From Acidobacteriaceae bacterium TAA 166 (lineage in GTDB: Bacteria > Acidobacteriota > Terriglobia > Terriglobales > Acidobacteriaceae): DNA of 64,000 bases. The notes beneath the pieces are model-generated. The model was not told where the DNA came from, did not search any database, and saw only the letters and a list, made by a program, of their open reading frames with translations. Shown one piece after another: positions 16,973 through 28,400 of this stretch. A program made the translations under genes and the position numbers. Where the stretch lies: assembly GCA_000421065.1 (NCBI GenBank), contig ATWD01000001.1, forward strand, positions 3,526,001 to 3,590,000. Direction: 5' to 3'. How positions within the stretch are numbered: position 1 is the stretch's first letter; each line of letters opens with the position of its first letter.

Positions 16973-17824
16973 TTAGCTGACTCGGCCGAGAATCCTCTTG
17001 CCGAGACGCTGGCGGAGGTTCTTGATGGCGGAAGGGCGGGGCTGGACCCAGGGGCGCTGGTCGAAGAACTCCACTCCCTCGGCGCCGAGACCGAAGATCT
17101 GTCGCGCGAGGGGGTCGCTGGGGATCCAGGACTCGTTGGCGGGGTAGGCGTTGCTCTGCTGCTTCACCCAGAAGTGTGAGTAGGCGTAGATGAGGGTGCG
17201 GCGGTCGGCGGTGCTGGTGTTGTCCAGGCACATGTGCAGGCAGTGGGTGTTGAAGAGGACGGCGTCGCCGGCCTTGGGGACGATGATGACGGAGTCCCTG
17301 TGGGCGTCGATGTCCTGGGGGCGGGGGCGCTCCTTCTCGCGCGGCAGACGGTGGGTTCCGGGAAGGAAGGCGAGGCAGCCCTGGTTGGGCTGCAGATCCT
17401 CGAAGTAGAAGTGGACCTTGATGTGGAAGTGCGCGCTGTGGGCGAGGTCGATGCCGAGGGTGTTGGCCATGTCGCTGTGCCAGGGCGCGGTGAAGGTCTT
17501 GCCGGGAGGGAAGAGCCGGGCGCTGGCCTGGACGAGCTGCACGTCGTCGCCGACGGTGGCGACGAGGTAGGGCAGAAGGTCGGGCAGGACGGCGAGCTCG
17601 GAGAAGACCGGATCGGTGTCGAGCAGCTGCGAGACGTCGTAGTGGGCACGCTTCTCGGAGGCCATCTGGAGGGCGAGTTGATCGTCTTGCGCGCGCTGGT
17701 AGGCCGCCTTCACGCGGCTGGTCAGTGCCGGGTTCATGAGTTGCGGGAGGTAAAGATAGCCTTGATTTTCGAACTGGATCTGTTCCGCCTTGCGGATCTC
17801 TCTCACTTCGGGCGCAGCAATCAT
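16973..17824 (-). CDS. Phytanoyl-CoA dioxygenase (PhyH) family Fe(II)/2-oxoglutarate oxygenase
   Basis: This 283-residue protein starts with FENQGYLYLPQLMNP, the usual PhyH opening. It has the metal motif HSD (His116, Asp118) in APWHSDMANTLG, the distal His in LFNTHCLHMCLDN, and a 2-oxoglutarate-binding Arg in DRRTLIYAYSHF. LPGTHRLPRE is also conserved in the family. AGGTGA precedes the ATG by three bases. These enzymes hydroxylate small molecules or lipids using oxygen and 2-oxoglutarate; the substrate here is unknown. No pathway genes are adjacent, so the context does not narrow it. Confidence 0.82.
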   Translation of the reverse strand: MIAAPEVREIRKAEQIQFENQGYLYLPQLMNPALTSRVKAAYQRAQDDQLALQMASEKRAHYDVSQLLDTDPVFSELAVLPDLLPYLVATVGDDVQLVQASARLFPPGKTFTAPWHSDMANTLGIDLAHSAHFHIKVHFYFEDLQPNQGCLAFLPGTHRLPREKERPRPQDIDAHRDSVIIVPKAGDAVLFNTHCLHMCLDNTSTADRRTLIYAYSHFWVKQQSNAYPANESWIPSDPLARQIFGLGAEGVEFFDQRPWVQPRPSAIKNLRQRLGKRILGRVS

Positions 17825-18065
17825 GGTTCACCTGGGCAGGATGGGAATGTGCGTAGTTGCAGCGGAGTGCTCTGCTACGAGTCATTCTGCACCTATTCTG
17901 CCAAAGCGGCTAGTCTTTTATAGTCAATATCTTGCGCCGTTGAGGAAGCGCATGACTGTGCATAGTAAGAGAAAAAGAGTTCCTTTTGGGTGCAGTAGTT
18001 TTCTAGTTGTTGGGTTTCGGGCGGGGAGTGTGGACACGGGACTTGCCAAGGAAAGGACGGAGCGG

Positions 18066-18100
18066 TATAGTCGATCATCGATATATCGATAGTCGATCAT
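18066..18100 (+). promoter_or_regulatory. PadR operator/promoter
   Basis: A perfect 14-bp palindrome, ATCGATATATCGAT (18077-18090), is overlapped on the left and abutted on the right by two exact copies of AGTCGATCAT (18069-18078 and 18091-18100). It ends eight bases before the padR start codon, so the likely effect is autorepression. Confidence 0.65.
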
Positions 18101-18107
18101 AAATGCT

Positions 18108-18443
18108 ATGCCTAAAAAAATATTGGATCCCTTACCTTCGGCGGCGTTTCAGATTCTTCTCTCCCTGGTGGAGGGGGATCTGCATGGCTATGGAATGATG
18201 CGGCAGGTCGCGGAGCAGACCTCCGGGCGGATGCGGATGGGACCGGGGACGCTGTACAGCTCGATCCAGGTTCTGCTGGAGGCGGGGTGCATTGAGGAGG
18301 TCAATTTGGAGGGCACGGACCGGCGGCGCACCTATCGGCTGACGGCAGCGGGGCGGAAGAGGGTGCGTGAGGAGGCGGAGCGGCTGGAGGAGCTGCTGCG
18401 GGTGGTGCGGTCGAAGCGGCTGCTGGAGGGGAAGTATGTCTGA
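18108..18443 (+). CDS. PadR-family transcriptional regulator
   Basis: This 111-residue winged-helix protein contains FQILLSLVEGDLHGYGMMRQ, then GPGTLYSSIQVLLEAGCIEE and RRRTYRLTAAGRKRV, which are the classic PadR recognition helix and wing. The length matches the short PadR subfamily without the long C-terminal coiled coil. The operator directly upstream suggests autoregulation. The stop overlaps the start of the following membrane-protein gene by eight bases, so both are expressed together and the regulator may control its partner's level. In Acidobacteriota such regulators are often paired with membrane proteins of the MacB/permease neighbourhood. Confidence 0.9.
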   Translation: MPKKILDPLPSAAFQILLSLVEGDLHGYGMMRQVAEQTSGRMRMGPGTLYSSIQVLLEAGCIEEVNLEGTDRRRTYRLTAAGRKRVREEAERLEELLRVVRSKRLLEGKYV

Positions 18444-19113
18444 GAGGATCTATCGCCTGGTGCTGCGGCTGTATCCGGGGCAGTTTCGCCGGAGCTATGG
18501 GGAGGAGGCGCTTCTGCTCTTCCGGGATCGGATGCGCGACGAGACGGGAGGGTGGCGGCGGCTTTGGCTGTGGCTCGACCTGCTGATGGATCTGGGGGCG
18601 CTGCATCTTCGCGGGTATCACGAGAGCGCGGTGGTGGGCGCGCCGGCCGCCGCGGGGCAGGTTTCGTTCGCGAGCCTGGACGAGGGCGCGATGGAGCTTC
18701 GGTATGTGGTCTGGGGCGGGTTGCTCTCGCTGGTTTTCTGCGGCGGGGCTCTGTTTGCGCTGGAGCATGGAGGAGGGCATCTTCCGCCGGATTGGACGGT
18801 GGCTTCAAAGAGCGGGTTCGTGGTCAAGCCGAAGATGACGCCGAGGATTGTGTTCTCGTATGTGCCGGAAGGGGGCCGAGAGGGCTCGGGGGTTCGGCTG
18901 CGCGCGGTGTTGCGGGCTGGGGACGAGGGCCCGGTGCCGACGGGAAAGGTGAACTTTCTTTATGGATGGAATGTTCTGGTGTCGGGGACGCTGGTGGATG
19001 GGGTGGTGACGATCGATGCGAAGGTGCCTGCTGGGGAGAAGCTTCCGCTGACGGCGCTTTATCTTGGGGATGGGAATTACCGGTCGATCAGTTCGTTGGA
19101 GAAGGTTGAGTAG
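18436..19113 (+). CDS. Membrane protein coupled to PadR, with C-terminal Ig-like (Big_3-like) domain
   Basis: This 225-residue protein starts at the ATG at 18436, with GGAGGGGAAG upstream. The N-terminal RIYRLVLRLYPGQFRRSYGE resembles the opening helix seen in acidobacterial permease-type proteins controlled by PadR. A transmembrane segment (YVVWGGLLSLVFCGGALFAL) lies at about 94-113. The external C-terminus contains GPVPTGKVNFLYG, LVSGTLVDGVVTIDAKVPAG and LTALYLGDGNYRSISS. This is the pattern of bacterial Ig-like repeats (P-G-V-F ... L-A-Y-GD-NY). I infer a membrane-anchored extracytoplasmic Ig domain; the function is unknown. Confidence 0.65.
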   Translation: MSERIYRLVLRLYPGQFRRSYGEEALLLFRDRMRDETGGWRRLWLWLDLLMDLGALHLRGYHESAVVGAPAAAGQVSFASLDEGAMELRYVVWGGLLSLVFCGGALFALEHGGGHLPPDWTVASKSGFVVKPKMTPRIVFSYVPEGGREGSGVRLRAVLRAGDEGPVPTGKVNFLYGWNVLVSGTLVDGVVTIDAKVPAGEKLPLTALYLGDGNYRSISSLEKVE

Positions 19114-19168
19114 GGGTGGAGGCGAGGATTGCTGCGGGATTTCGAGGTGGTCGATCTGCATGGGGTCC

Positions 19169-19222
19169 CTCTGGTGTTTTTGTGCAAAGTCTTCAAAAGA
19201 AAAGACCTGAGTCTGGACTTCG
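19169..19222 (-). promoter_or_regulatory. Conserved leader element (copy 3 of 3)
   Basis: The minus strand reads GAAGTCCAGACTCAGGTC, TTTTGAAGACTTTG, then CACAAAAACACC and AGAGGGACCCC before the ATG at 19161. AGACCTGAG (19203-19211) can also pair with CTCAGGTCT beyond it, forming a hairpin. Confidence 0.6.
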
Positions 19223-19245
19223 GGTCTCAGGTCTGATTAAAAGCG

Positions 19246-19271
19246 AAAGCCCGGCGTGGTGGCCGGGCTTT
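19246..19271. terminator. Terminator-like hairpin
   Basis: AAAGCCCGGC pairs with GCCGGGCTTT around a six-base loop and is followed by TT. It could terminate the PadR operon. Confidence 0.65.
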
Positions 19272-19275
19272 TTGC

Positions 19276-19694
19276 TTCCTTGATTTAAGACTAGCAGGGG
19301 TGTCAAGAAAACGAATGGGGAAAGAGGCTTTGGGGTGTGGTTTTATTGGGGCTTTGCGGGTGCCGTGAAGGGTGTTTGGAGGGAGTGGATTTGGAAAGGC
19401 GGGTCAGGTCGCTCCCCACAATTAACCTTCAACTGGAGTGGGTAACCCAACGAAAGTGAATATATAGCCCGGAGTAGCTGCAGCGAAGTATCAGAACAAG
19501 AGTTCCTCGTTAGAGGAGCTTGTTGAGAGTTCGGAGGATGGATGTTCCCTAGCGCAGATTTTGAACGTGCTTTCGGTGAGAGTCGAGGCGCTAGTATACC
19601 CACCTGAAATCAAAACAGATGAGGAAAGGTGCAATTCAACTCTGACCGAGAACTACCTCTCCTCATCTATGTTTACTCCAAACCCAGTAAGTAA
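19276..19694. other. Gene-free interval downstream of gyrA
   Basis: In 419 bases no credible coding frame, RNA gene or family repeat was recognised. Base composition is visibly less GC-rich than the neighbours. Confidence 0.5.
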
Positions 19695-22598
<2,904 letters not shown>

Positions 22599-22957
22599 GT
22601 TTTGTCTCTATCTATTATAGAGGGTCGGTCTGGGATCTGCCGCTGGGGAGGTGGGGTTTGGGTTACTCCTCTCTTTTTTGGGCCGAGAGGGCTCGGCTGG
22701 CTAGGATTGGGGGTAGATGGGGGTGCTGCTGACGATCGCCGGGGGAACCCGGCTCTTTGCCGCATACTGTTTCATCTTGTGGATTCGTATGGAAGAGGTA
22801 ATACTTTCGCTCGCCTCACAGATCTCTTCCTGAAGGCCTCTTCCATGAAATCGTTCTGCTCCTGCTTTGGGCTTTTTCACCTCTTCGCAGCCGTTGCTTA
22901 CGCAGACACGGGTTCAGCTGGGAGAGGATTGGCCTGCCGGCGGGCCAATCCTTTCCT
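22599..22957. other. gyrA upstream region
   Basis: The minus-strand -10 box TATAAT (22614-22619) sits close to the gyrA start, with no clear -35 match. The rest of the 359 bases holds no recognisable gene or repeat. Confidence 0.45.
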
Positions 22958-23524
22958 CTAAAGAATCGCTGACTGAACCTGAGAGAGTTTTCTACCCAGG
23001 AGGATTCCGCCGATCAGGAAGTAGACGGCTCCGAAGACGGCGTAGCCGCCCAGATCTTTAATGTGGAACTTGCCGGAGAGGCCGCCGAGCAAGAAGGCTA
23101 TGCCTGCAGCCGAGGATTGTGCGCCGCTGAGAATCATCGCCCATTGTCCGCCTAACTGCTTGCGTCGAATGAGGCCGACAGCAAGTTGAAGCAGGCCGGC
23201 TCCAAGAGCCCAGGCACCGAAGGCTGCAATGGAGTAGGCCTCCTGGTTGAAGACGGTGAGCGCAATGGCGAGCGCAGTGACGGAACCCAGGACTGCGTTG
23301 ACGAGCTGGGAGGTTCTGGCACTGCCGGTCTGGCCTGATGTCTTCAGGTCGTAGACCGTGCATGCAACGTCCCAAAGCGGATACAAGAAGAGCAGGGTCG
23401 CGGCGATGGCCGGATGCGTGAGGGCGGTGGAGAGGATGCCCGCGGCCCAAATGAGCTGGAAGAGGGTTCGGACGAGATAGAGGTTGCGCAGGGAGCGGGT
23501 GGCTTGTGTGGAGATAGCTTGCAT
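22958..23524 (-). CDS. Multi-pass membrane protein (DUF308/HdeD-like)
   Basis: This 188-residue protein has about six hydrophobic segments in paired arrangement, among them LIWAAGILSTALTHPAIAAT, AVLGSVTALAIALTVF, SIAAFGAWALGAGLLQLAVG and GYAVFGAVYFLIGGILLG. Length and pattern resemble HdeD-like DUF308 proteins. The gene is followed in divergent position, on the same strand upstream, by a TetR-type regulator fragment. The promoter region contains TCTAGTAGCAGG, a near match to the palindrome before the regulator. This suggests the regulator once repressed this gene. Confidence 0.6.
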   Translation of the reverse strand: MQAISTQATRSLRNLYLVRTLFQLIWAAGILSTALTHPAIAATLLFLYPLWDVACTVYDLKTSGQTGSARTSQLVNAVLGSVTALAIALTVFNQEAYSIAAFGAWALGAGLLQLAVGLIRRKQLGGQWAMILSGAQSSAAGIAFLLGGLSGKFHIKDLGGYAVFGAVYFLIGGILLGRKLSQVQSAIL

Positions 23525-23540
23525 GGTGTCCTCGATATGG

Positions 23541-23552
23541 TCTAGTAGCAGG
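23541..23552. promoter_or_regulatory. Possible TetR half-operator upstream of the membrane protein gene
   Basis: TCTAGTAGCAGG matches CCTACTAGTAGG at 23889-23900 in the right-hand half, CTAGTAG-AGG. It lies 17 bases before the start codon at 23524. Confidence 0.4.
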
Positions 23553-23622
23553 TATATATGTTGGGAACGTGGGAGGGCCCACTTCTCGAGCCCCCTTTAC
23601 GGTTTCGGTGGTGCAATGCGCT

Positions 23623-23859
23623 TCAACGCCGCATCGGTGACGCCTGGAAGACCTCGCAGGTTCCGGTGGCGCGCGCAGAGAGCATTGTGCCGTGCCGGTG
23701 AGCCTCGAGAGCAGCCACTGCGAGACCTGCCTCGGTGGGGAAGTGGTGGTGGATGCCGGCTTCTCTAATCTCGAAGGCCTCGGAGATATCGGCGTAGCTG
23801 AACGCGGAGTATCCTCGCTCGATCATGAGAGCGCTCGCCGTTTTGAGGATTCGTTCCAC
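23623..23859 (-). pseudogene. Truncated TetR-family regulator (HTH domain only)
   Basis: The GTG at 23859 follows AAGGAG at five bases and gives MERILKTASALMIERGYSAF, the normal TetR start; the frame itself is open to an ATG at 23874. A complete HTH is present (YADISEAFEIREAGIHHHFP, then AGLAVAALEAHR). The frame ends after 78 residues, whereas family members have about 190. The ligand-binding and dimerisation domain is missing, and the last 20 residues have no resemblance to TetR. The sequence just downstream carries no remaining TetR C-terminus that I can see, so this is a deletion rather than a simple frameshift. Repression is doubtful because dimerisation is needed. Confidence 0.7.
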
Positions 23860-23888
23860 CGTTTCTCCTTGCATACTGGATGAGACAT

Positions 23889-23900
23889 CCTACTAGTAGG
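23889..23900. promoter_or_regulatory. Perfect palindrome upstream of the TetR fragment, likely operator
   Basis: CCTACTAGTAGG is a perfect 12-bp palindrome 29 bases before the likely start codon. It fits an autoregulatory TetR site. Confidence 0.5.
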
Positions 23901-23953
23901 TTTGGTTGCAAAAAATCGCTCCAGGGCGTATCGGCAAATTCTTTGGGGATAAA

Positions 23954-24133
23954 GACAGGCGCTGCCGCGCGGGCGTCCTACGCGGACGGCGCCCACTTCG
24001 TGGGGTGTGTACCGGCTTCGCCGTGGGCCTTCCTCCGGTCGGCGCAAACATTTATGCAAGCGACCAACCCGAAGGGGGTATACGAGTCACGATGGGTGCG
24101 CTCCACGCGCAGTGGGCCCGGCCGGCAGGCCAT
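23954..24133 (-). repeat. Interspersed long palindromic repeat, copy D
   Basis: This full-length but diverged copy runs from GACAGGCGCTGCCGCGCGGG to GGCCGGCAGGCCAT. The inner arm reads CCACTTCGTGGGG instead of GGTCACTTCGTGAC. It is preceded by GCGTATCGGCAAATTC, which also flanks copy C. Confidence 0.85.
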
Positions 24134-24249
24134 TGTCTGGGTTGGAGCAACAAGGGAGCCCGGGACAGAGTTGGCTTCGATCTTGAATTTATTTTTTTTG
24201 TGATCACTTTTTGACGGGAATCGAGCATCTTACTGCTTCAGGAAGACTT

Positions 24250-24597
24250 ATGACGAATCGATGGCTGGCTGTGCCGCTTTTACTTTCGCTGGGGACGGCG
24301 CCGATGATGGCGCAACGCCATGACCGCTTCAATAACGGGATGAGGAATGGGGGGCGGGGAGGGAGCTACTACGACTCCCGCAATGATTACCGCCGGGACG
24401 ACCACCGTAACAGCGGCGGGATCGGCCCGGGAAAGGGCGCGCTGATCGGGGTGGCCGGAGGAGCGGCGCTGGGCGCGATCTTCGGCAAAAGCCTGCAGAG
24501 CACGCTGATCGGTGGCGCGGCAGGAGCGGGCGTGGGCGCGATTGCGGGACAGGTGAACCAGAGCAACCGCGACGATAACCGGCGCTATCGGCGTTAG
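24250..24597 (+). CDS. Secreted glycine-zipper protein
   Basis: This 115-residue protein has a signal peptide (WLAVPLLLSLGTAPMMAQ). A Gly/Arg/Tyr-rich polar stretch follows (NGGRGGSYYDSRNDYRRD), then a glycine-zipper membrane segment (GALIGVAGGAALGAIFGKSL and LIGGAAGAGVGAIAGQ). Glycine zippers of this type occur in outer-membrane or periplasmic lipoprotein-like proteins such as the YMGG/Rick_17kDa groups. AGGAAG lies five bases before the ATG. No partner is obvious; the next gene encodes a lipoprotein and may be co-expressed. Confidence 0.75.
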   Translation: MTNRWLAVPLLLSLGTAPMMAQRHDRFNNGMRNGGRGGSYYDSRNDYRRDDHRNSGGIGPGKGALIGVAGGAALGAIFGKSLQSTLIGGAAGAGVGAIAGQVNQSNRDDNRRYRR

Positions 24598-24649
24598 GGA
24601 GTGGGCAGAACGAATTGGGATATCCAAATAGAGATAAGGATGGGATTGT

Positions 24650-25120
24650 ATGAATGCTTTGAATGCTTTGCGAGTTGGCTCCCTGATGGCGGCTTCTTCG
24701 GCGGTGATCTTGATGGGGTGCAATCCTACTCCCCAGCCACAACCTTCTCCCGCGCCGACACCTAAGAGCGACGCAGCTCCGGCGAGCGACGCGGCCCCGG
24801 CGCAGGCGCAGCCGTCCACCTCGATTACTCCGTCGTCGAATGAGCCGACCAGCCACAGCTATACCCAAGATCAGATTCTGACCTGCACGGTCTCGGAGTG
24901 CTGGGCCCTGGCGGGAAAGACGGAGGAGGGGTTCTTCGACATCGTGCAGCAGCTGGCGACGCTTTCAGCTGACCATCGGCATCTGGCGTTGCCGGAGAGT
25001 GAAGATGCCGGGAAGAAGGCGGGTGAGTTTATTAAGGCGAAGGCGAAGGAAGACCGCGGCCAGTTGCTGTATGCGGTGGTGGATGCGGCGGTGCGTCAGG
25101 TTGGGACGCCGGCGAAGTGA
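24650..25120 (+). CDS. Putative lipoprotein of unknown function
   Basis: This 156-residue protein has a type II signal sequence ending in the lipobox VILMGC (Cys about residue 24). A Pro/Ala/Ser-rich linker of about 50 residues follows. The C-terminal globular domain of about 85 residues (ILTCTVSECWALAGKTEEGF, LATLSADHRHLALPES) is mainly helical. Two further Cys residues in CTVSEC could form a disulfide or bind metal. It lies 52 bases after the glycine-zipper gene. I do not recognise the domain. Confidence 0.68.
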   Translation: MNALNALRVGSLMAASSAVILMGCNPTPQPQPSPAPTPKSDAAPASDAAPAQAQPSTSITPSSNEPTSHSYTQDQILTCTVSECWALAGKTEEGFFDIVQQLATLSADHRHLALPESEDAGKKAGEFIKAKAKEDRGQLLYAVVDAAVRQVGTPAK

Positions 25121-25188
25121 AGATAGGGCGAATTTTATGTAAATGCCTGCGGCTCAGTGAGAAAGATGGAATATGTTTTTTTGAATAT

Positions 25189-25202
25189 CCCCCATTTGGG
25201 GG
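25189..25202. terminator. Small GC hairpin after the lipoprotein gene
   Basis: CCCCCA and TGGGGG pair around TT, with a T-rich run on the left. On the minus strand this would not serve a gene; on the plus strand it may weakly end the lipoprotein transcript. Confidence 0.35.
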
Positions 25203-25417
25203 ACTCGTAAAACCATAGGTTTTCAAAATTTATCGTTTTGTATGCACATTCTAACTTTTTAGAAACAAAGTGTTTCCACAAATTGTGACGGGCTGCAGAA
25301 TTTGGCCCGCGAAATGCATTAGACCTCCACGAATTGCTACCAACGTACTTGCGATGTCTTGTCACTTCCACGATGAAGTGGGGAGCTCCTGGAAGTTCGG
25401 CGCAACGGGGAGTGTAG

Positions 25418-28400
25418 ATGAAGAGATTATTAGGACTTGTACTGGTTCTATTTGCGATGACGACGGTGGGGTTTGGCCAGATTGTTTCGGTCAACGGCGG
25501 TGCCATTCAGGGTTCGATTACCGATTCGAGCGGTGCGGTGGTTCCGAATGCGCAGCTTACGATCAAGGGTACCGATACGGGATCCACCCGTTCCTTGACT
25601 ACGGATGCGGCCGGGTACTACAGCGTCGGTCCGCTGACGCCGGGCAACTATCAGGTTACGATTACGGCGCAGGGCTTCCAGACACTTTCGGTCAATACGG
25701 TGGTTCGAACCGGAACGGCGACCAGCGGTAACTTCAAGCTTTCGATCGGGCAGTCCAGCGTGACGGTTGAGGTAAACGCGGGCGCTCTGCAGGTGAACAC
25801 GGAGCAGGCGGGTGTGAGCGACGTCATCACGCGGCAGCAGATCGACTCGCTTCCGGTGAATGGGCGTAACTTCCTCGACCTGGCTCAGATTGAGCCGGGC
25901 GTCATTCTGCAGAGCGGTGAATCGTTCGATCCGACCAAGGCGGGGTACTCCGCGATCTCGGTGAGTGGCGTCTCGGGACGCACGACCCGTATTCTTCTGG
26001 ACGGCCAGGACATCACGGACGAGACTGTCGGAACGACGATCTTCAATGTTTCGCAGGGCGCGATCGGCGACTTCCAGCTAAACCGTTCCACGCAGGACGT
26101 TTCGGGGGATGTGACCTCGACCGGCCAGGTTCTGGTCTCGACCAACTCGGGCACGAACGCATTTCACGGACAGCTGTTCTACAACTTCCAGGACCACAGC
26201 GCCTTGTTCGCGAGGACAGCCGGCGGGATTGACGCACCTTTCCAGCGGAACCAGTTCGGTGGCGGTGTTGGTGGACCGATCATCAAGGACAAGCTCTTCT
26301 TCTTTGGAAATATCGAGCGCATCAAGCAGGAGTCGCCGGTCTCGATCACGATGACCCCGACCTTCTCGGCGATCGAGGCGGCGCACCCCTCGATTCCTTC
26401 TCCCTTCCGGGATACGTACTCCACGCTTCGTCTGGACTACAACGGATGGCTGGGCGGACACTACTTCGCTCGCGCGAACTACGAGGCCAACAGCTCAAGC
26501 TCGAACTTCGGGGCGGGCTATGAGATCTACAACAACCGCGACAACACTCCCGGCCTGGCGGGCGGCGCGGACTTTACCTTCGGCCACTTTACTCACTCTT
26601 TCCGTGGCAGCTATGAGAAGTTTCATAACCTGCTGGTGGACGGAACCGAGGGTAACTCGAGCGTCTATAACGGGTTTCCCGGTTTGAACTTCCGTCTCGC
26701 CACCGCGGGTCTTTATTCTGGCCCGAATATCGATTCTCCTCAGAATACCTATCAGTCAGACAAGCAGTTCCGCTACGACGGAAGCTGGACGAAGGGCAGC
26801 CACAACATCCGTTTTGGTTACAGCATCAACCGTATTCTTGGCGGCGGTTTTGCAAGCTTCTTCGGACTTGCTCCACGAGTGAGCCTTACGGCTTCCTCCT
26901 TGCTTGCGAATTGCGGAGGAGTTGCAGGTGCGGGATCGTGCCCGAGCGATCCTCTGAATGGATACGCAGCATCCACGGTTGACATAGGCAATGGGCAAGG
27001 GTACTTCACTGAAAATTCGGGCTTCGGATTGCCTGGCGGCGGTACGGGGGATTGGCGCCAAGGCGCTTATGTCTCGGACAACTGGAAGGTCACGCCGAGC
27101 TTTACGCTGACGGCCGGCGTCCGCTGGAGTATTGATACGGATCGGGCCAACCAGGATCTGCCGACGCCGCTCTGCTCGGATGTCAGTCCGTCCCTGCCTT
27201 CGCCCTGCTCGGGGAACGCGCCTCTGCTCGATCAGTTTGCTCCTGGTTTGGGCAAGAAGATTCATCAATCGTATGCCAACTTTGGGCCTCAGATCGGTTT
27301 CAACTTCAGCCCTGGAGACCATAAGACTGTCTTTCGTGGCGGTTTCGGTATCTTTTACGAAAACGACGTCTTCAATAACACCACCAACTCTCGTGCTGGC
27401 TTGATTAAGGCGGGTCTATTCAATCAATATGTCACAGTTTGCGGGAACACGGGTTCTTTGACTCTGCCAGACGGCAGCACCATCACGGACGATGGCGGAG
27501 TTTCGATTTCGACGCTCTGCTCACAGCCGCTAAGCCAGTCTGGACAGCACTGGATCAATATCCAGAACCGTTATCAAGCCGCTACGGCAGCAGCCGGACC
27601 TGCTGGCAATCCCAACTATGTTGGAAACAATCTGCAGATTGACGGTGTGTACGGCGCTCCTTACCGGACGCCTTACTCCGAGCAGTGGAATGCCGGTATG
27701 CAGCGAGAGATTATCAAGGGCGGTATTTTGTCAGTTGATTACGTCCATAATTCCACTCTGAAGATCGCTCAGCAGATCGATGTGAATCATGTCGGTGCAG
27801 CGCGGACTCTGAATAAAACCAATGCTGCCGCTGCGATCGCTGCGACGGCAAATTCGGTCAATTCGGACACGAAGGTAGCGAACTTCCCAACCTGCGTAGG
27901 CATGAGCGGATCGAACGCGATCAATTGCGTCATCTCTAGTGGTGGATCGATTGTAGACTTCGCTTCGAATGGTCTGGATTCTGGACAGACTTACCTGGGT
28001 GGCTTCCCCGCTGCCTATCAGGGGCTGCCGGGAGCGGCGTTTCCTGGAGTCAATCCTCTTCTAGGCCAGGGACTCTTCCTGCTTCCTGTGGGCCGTTCCG
28101 GCTATGATGCGCTGCAGGTGGTCTTCCGCCAGCAGGCTTCGCATCCGGCTCCGGGAATTGTGAGCTCGAATCTTCAGGTTTCCTACTCGCTCTCACGGAT
28201 TGTCAGCACGGCGAATCCGGCGATCAATAACGGCAACACGGGCGTTGGCGATCAGTTCTTCTCCTCGCCTTCGTACGACTATGACAATCCGACCCAGTAC
28301 ATGGGAAGGAACGGACTCGACCACACGCACCAGGTCTCGTTCGGTGGTTCGGCGACTCTGAAGTATGGTCCGCAGGTGAGCGTCATCGGGCACTTCTATT

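Larger units (their letters stand above)
19122..19275 (-). pseudogene. Remnant of a second copy of the 15659-16438 gene: leader plus first codons
   Basis: On the minus strand a start at 19161 reads MQIDHLEIPQQS, nearly the same as MQIDHIEIPDQS of the gene at 16438. Similarity stops after about a dozen codons, where the frame runs antisense into the Ig-like membrane protein gene. Upstream of the start, the conserved leader and the terminator hairpin are retained in the same order as at 16450-16574. This indicates duplication followed by deletion of almost all of the coding part. Confidence 0.65.
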
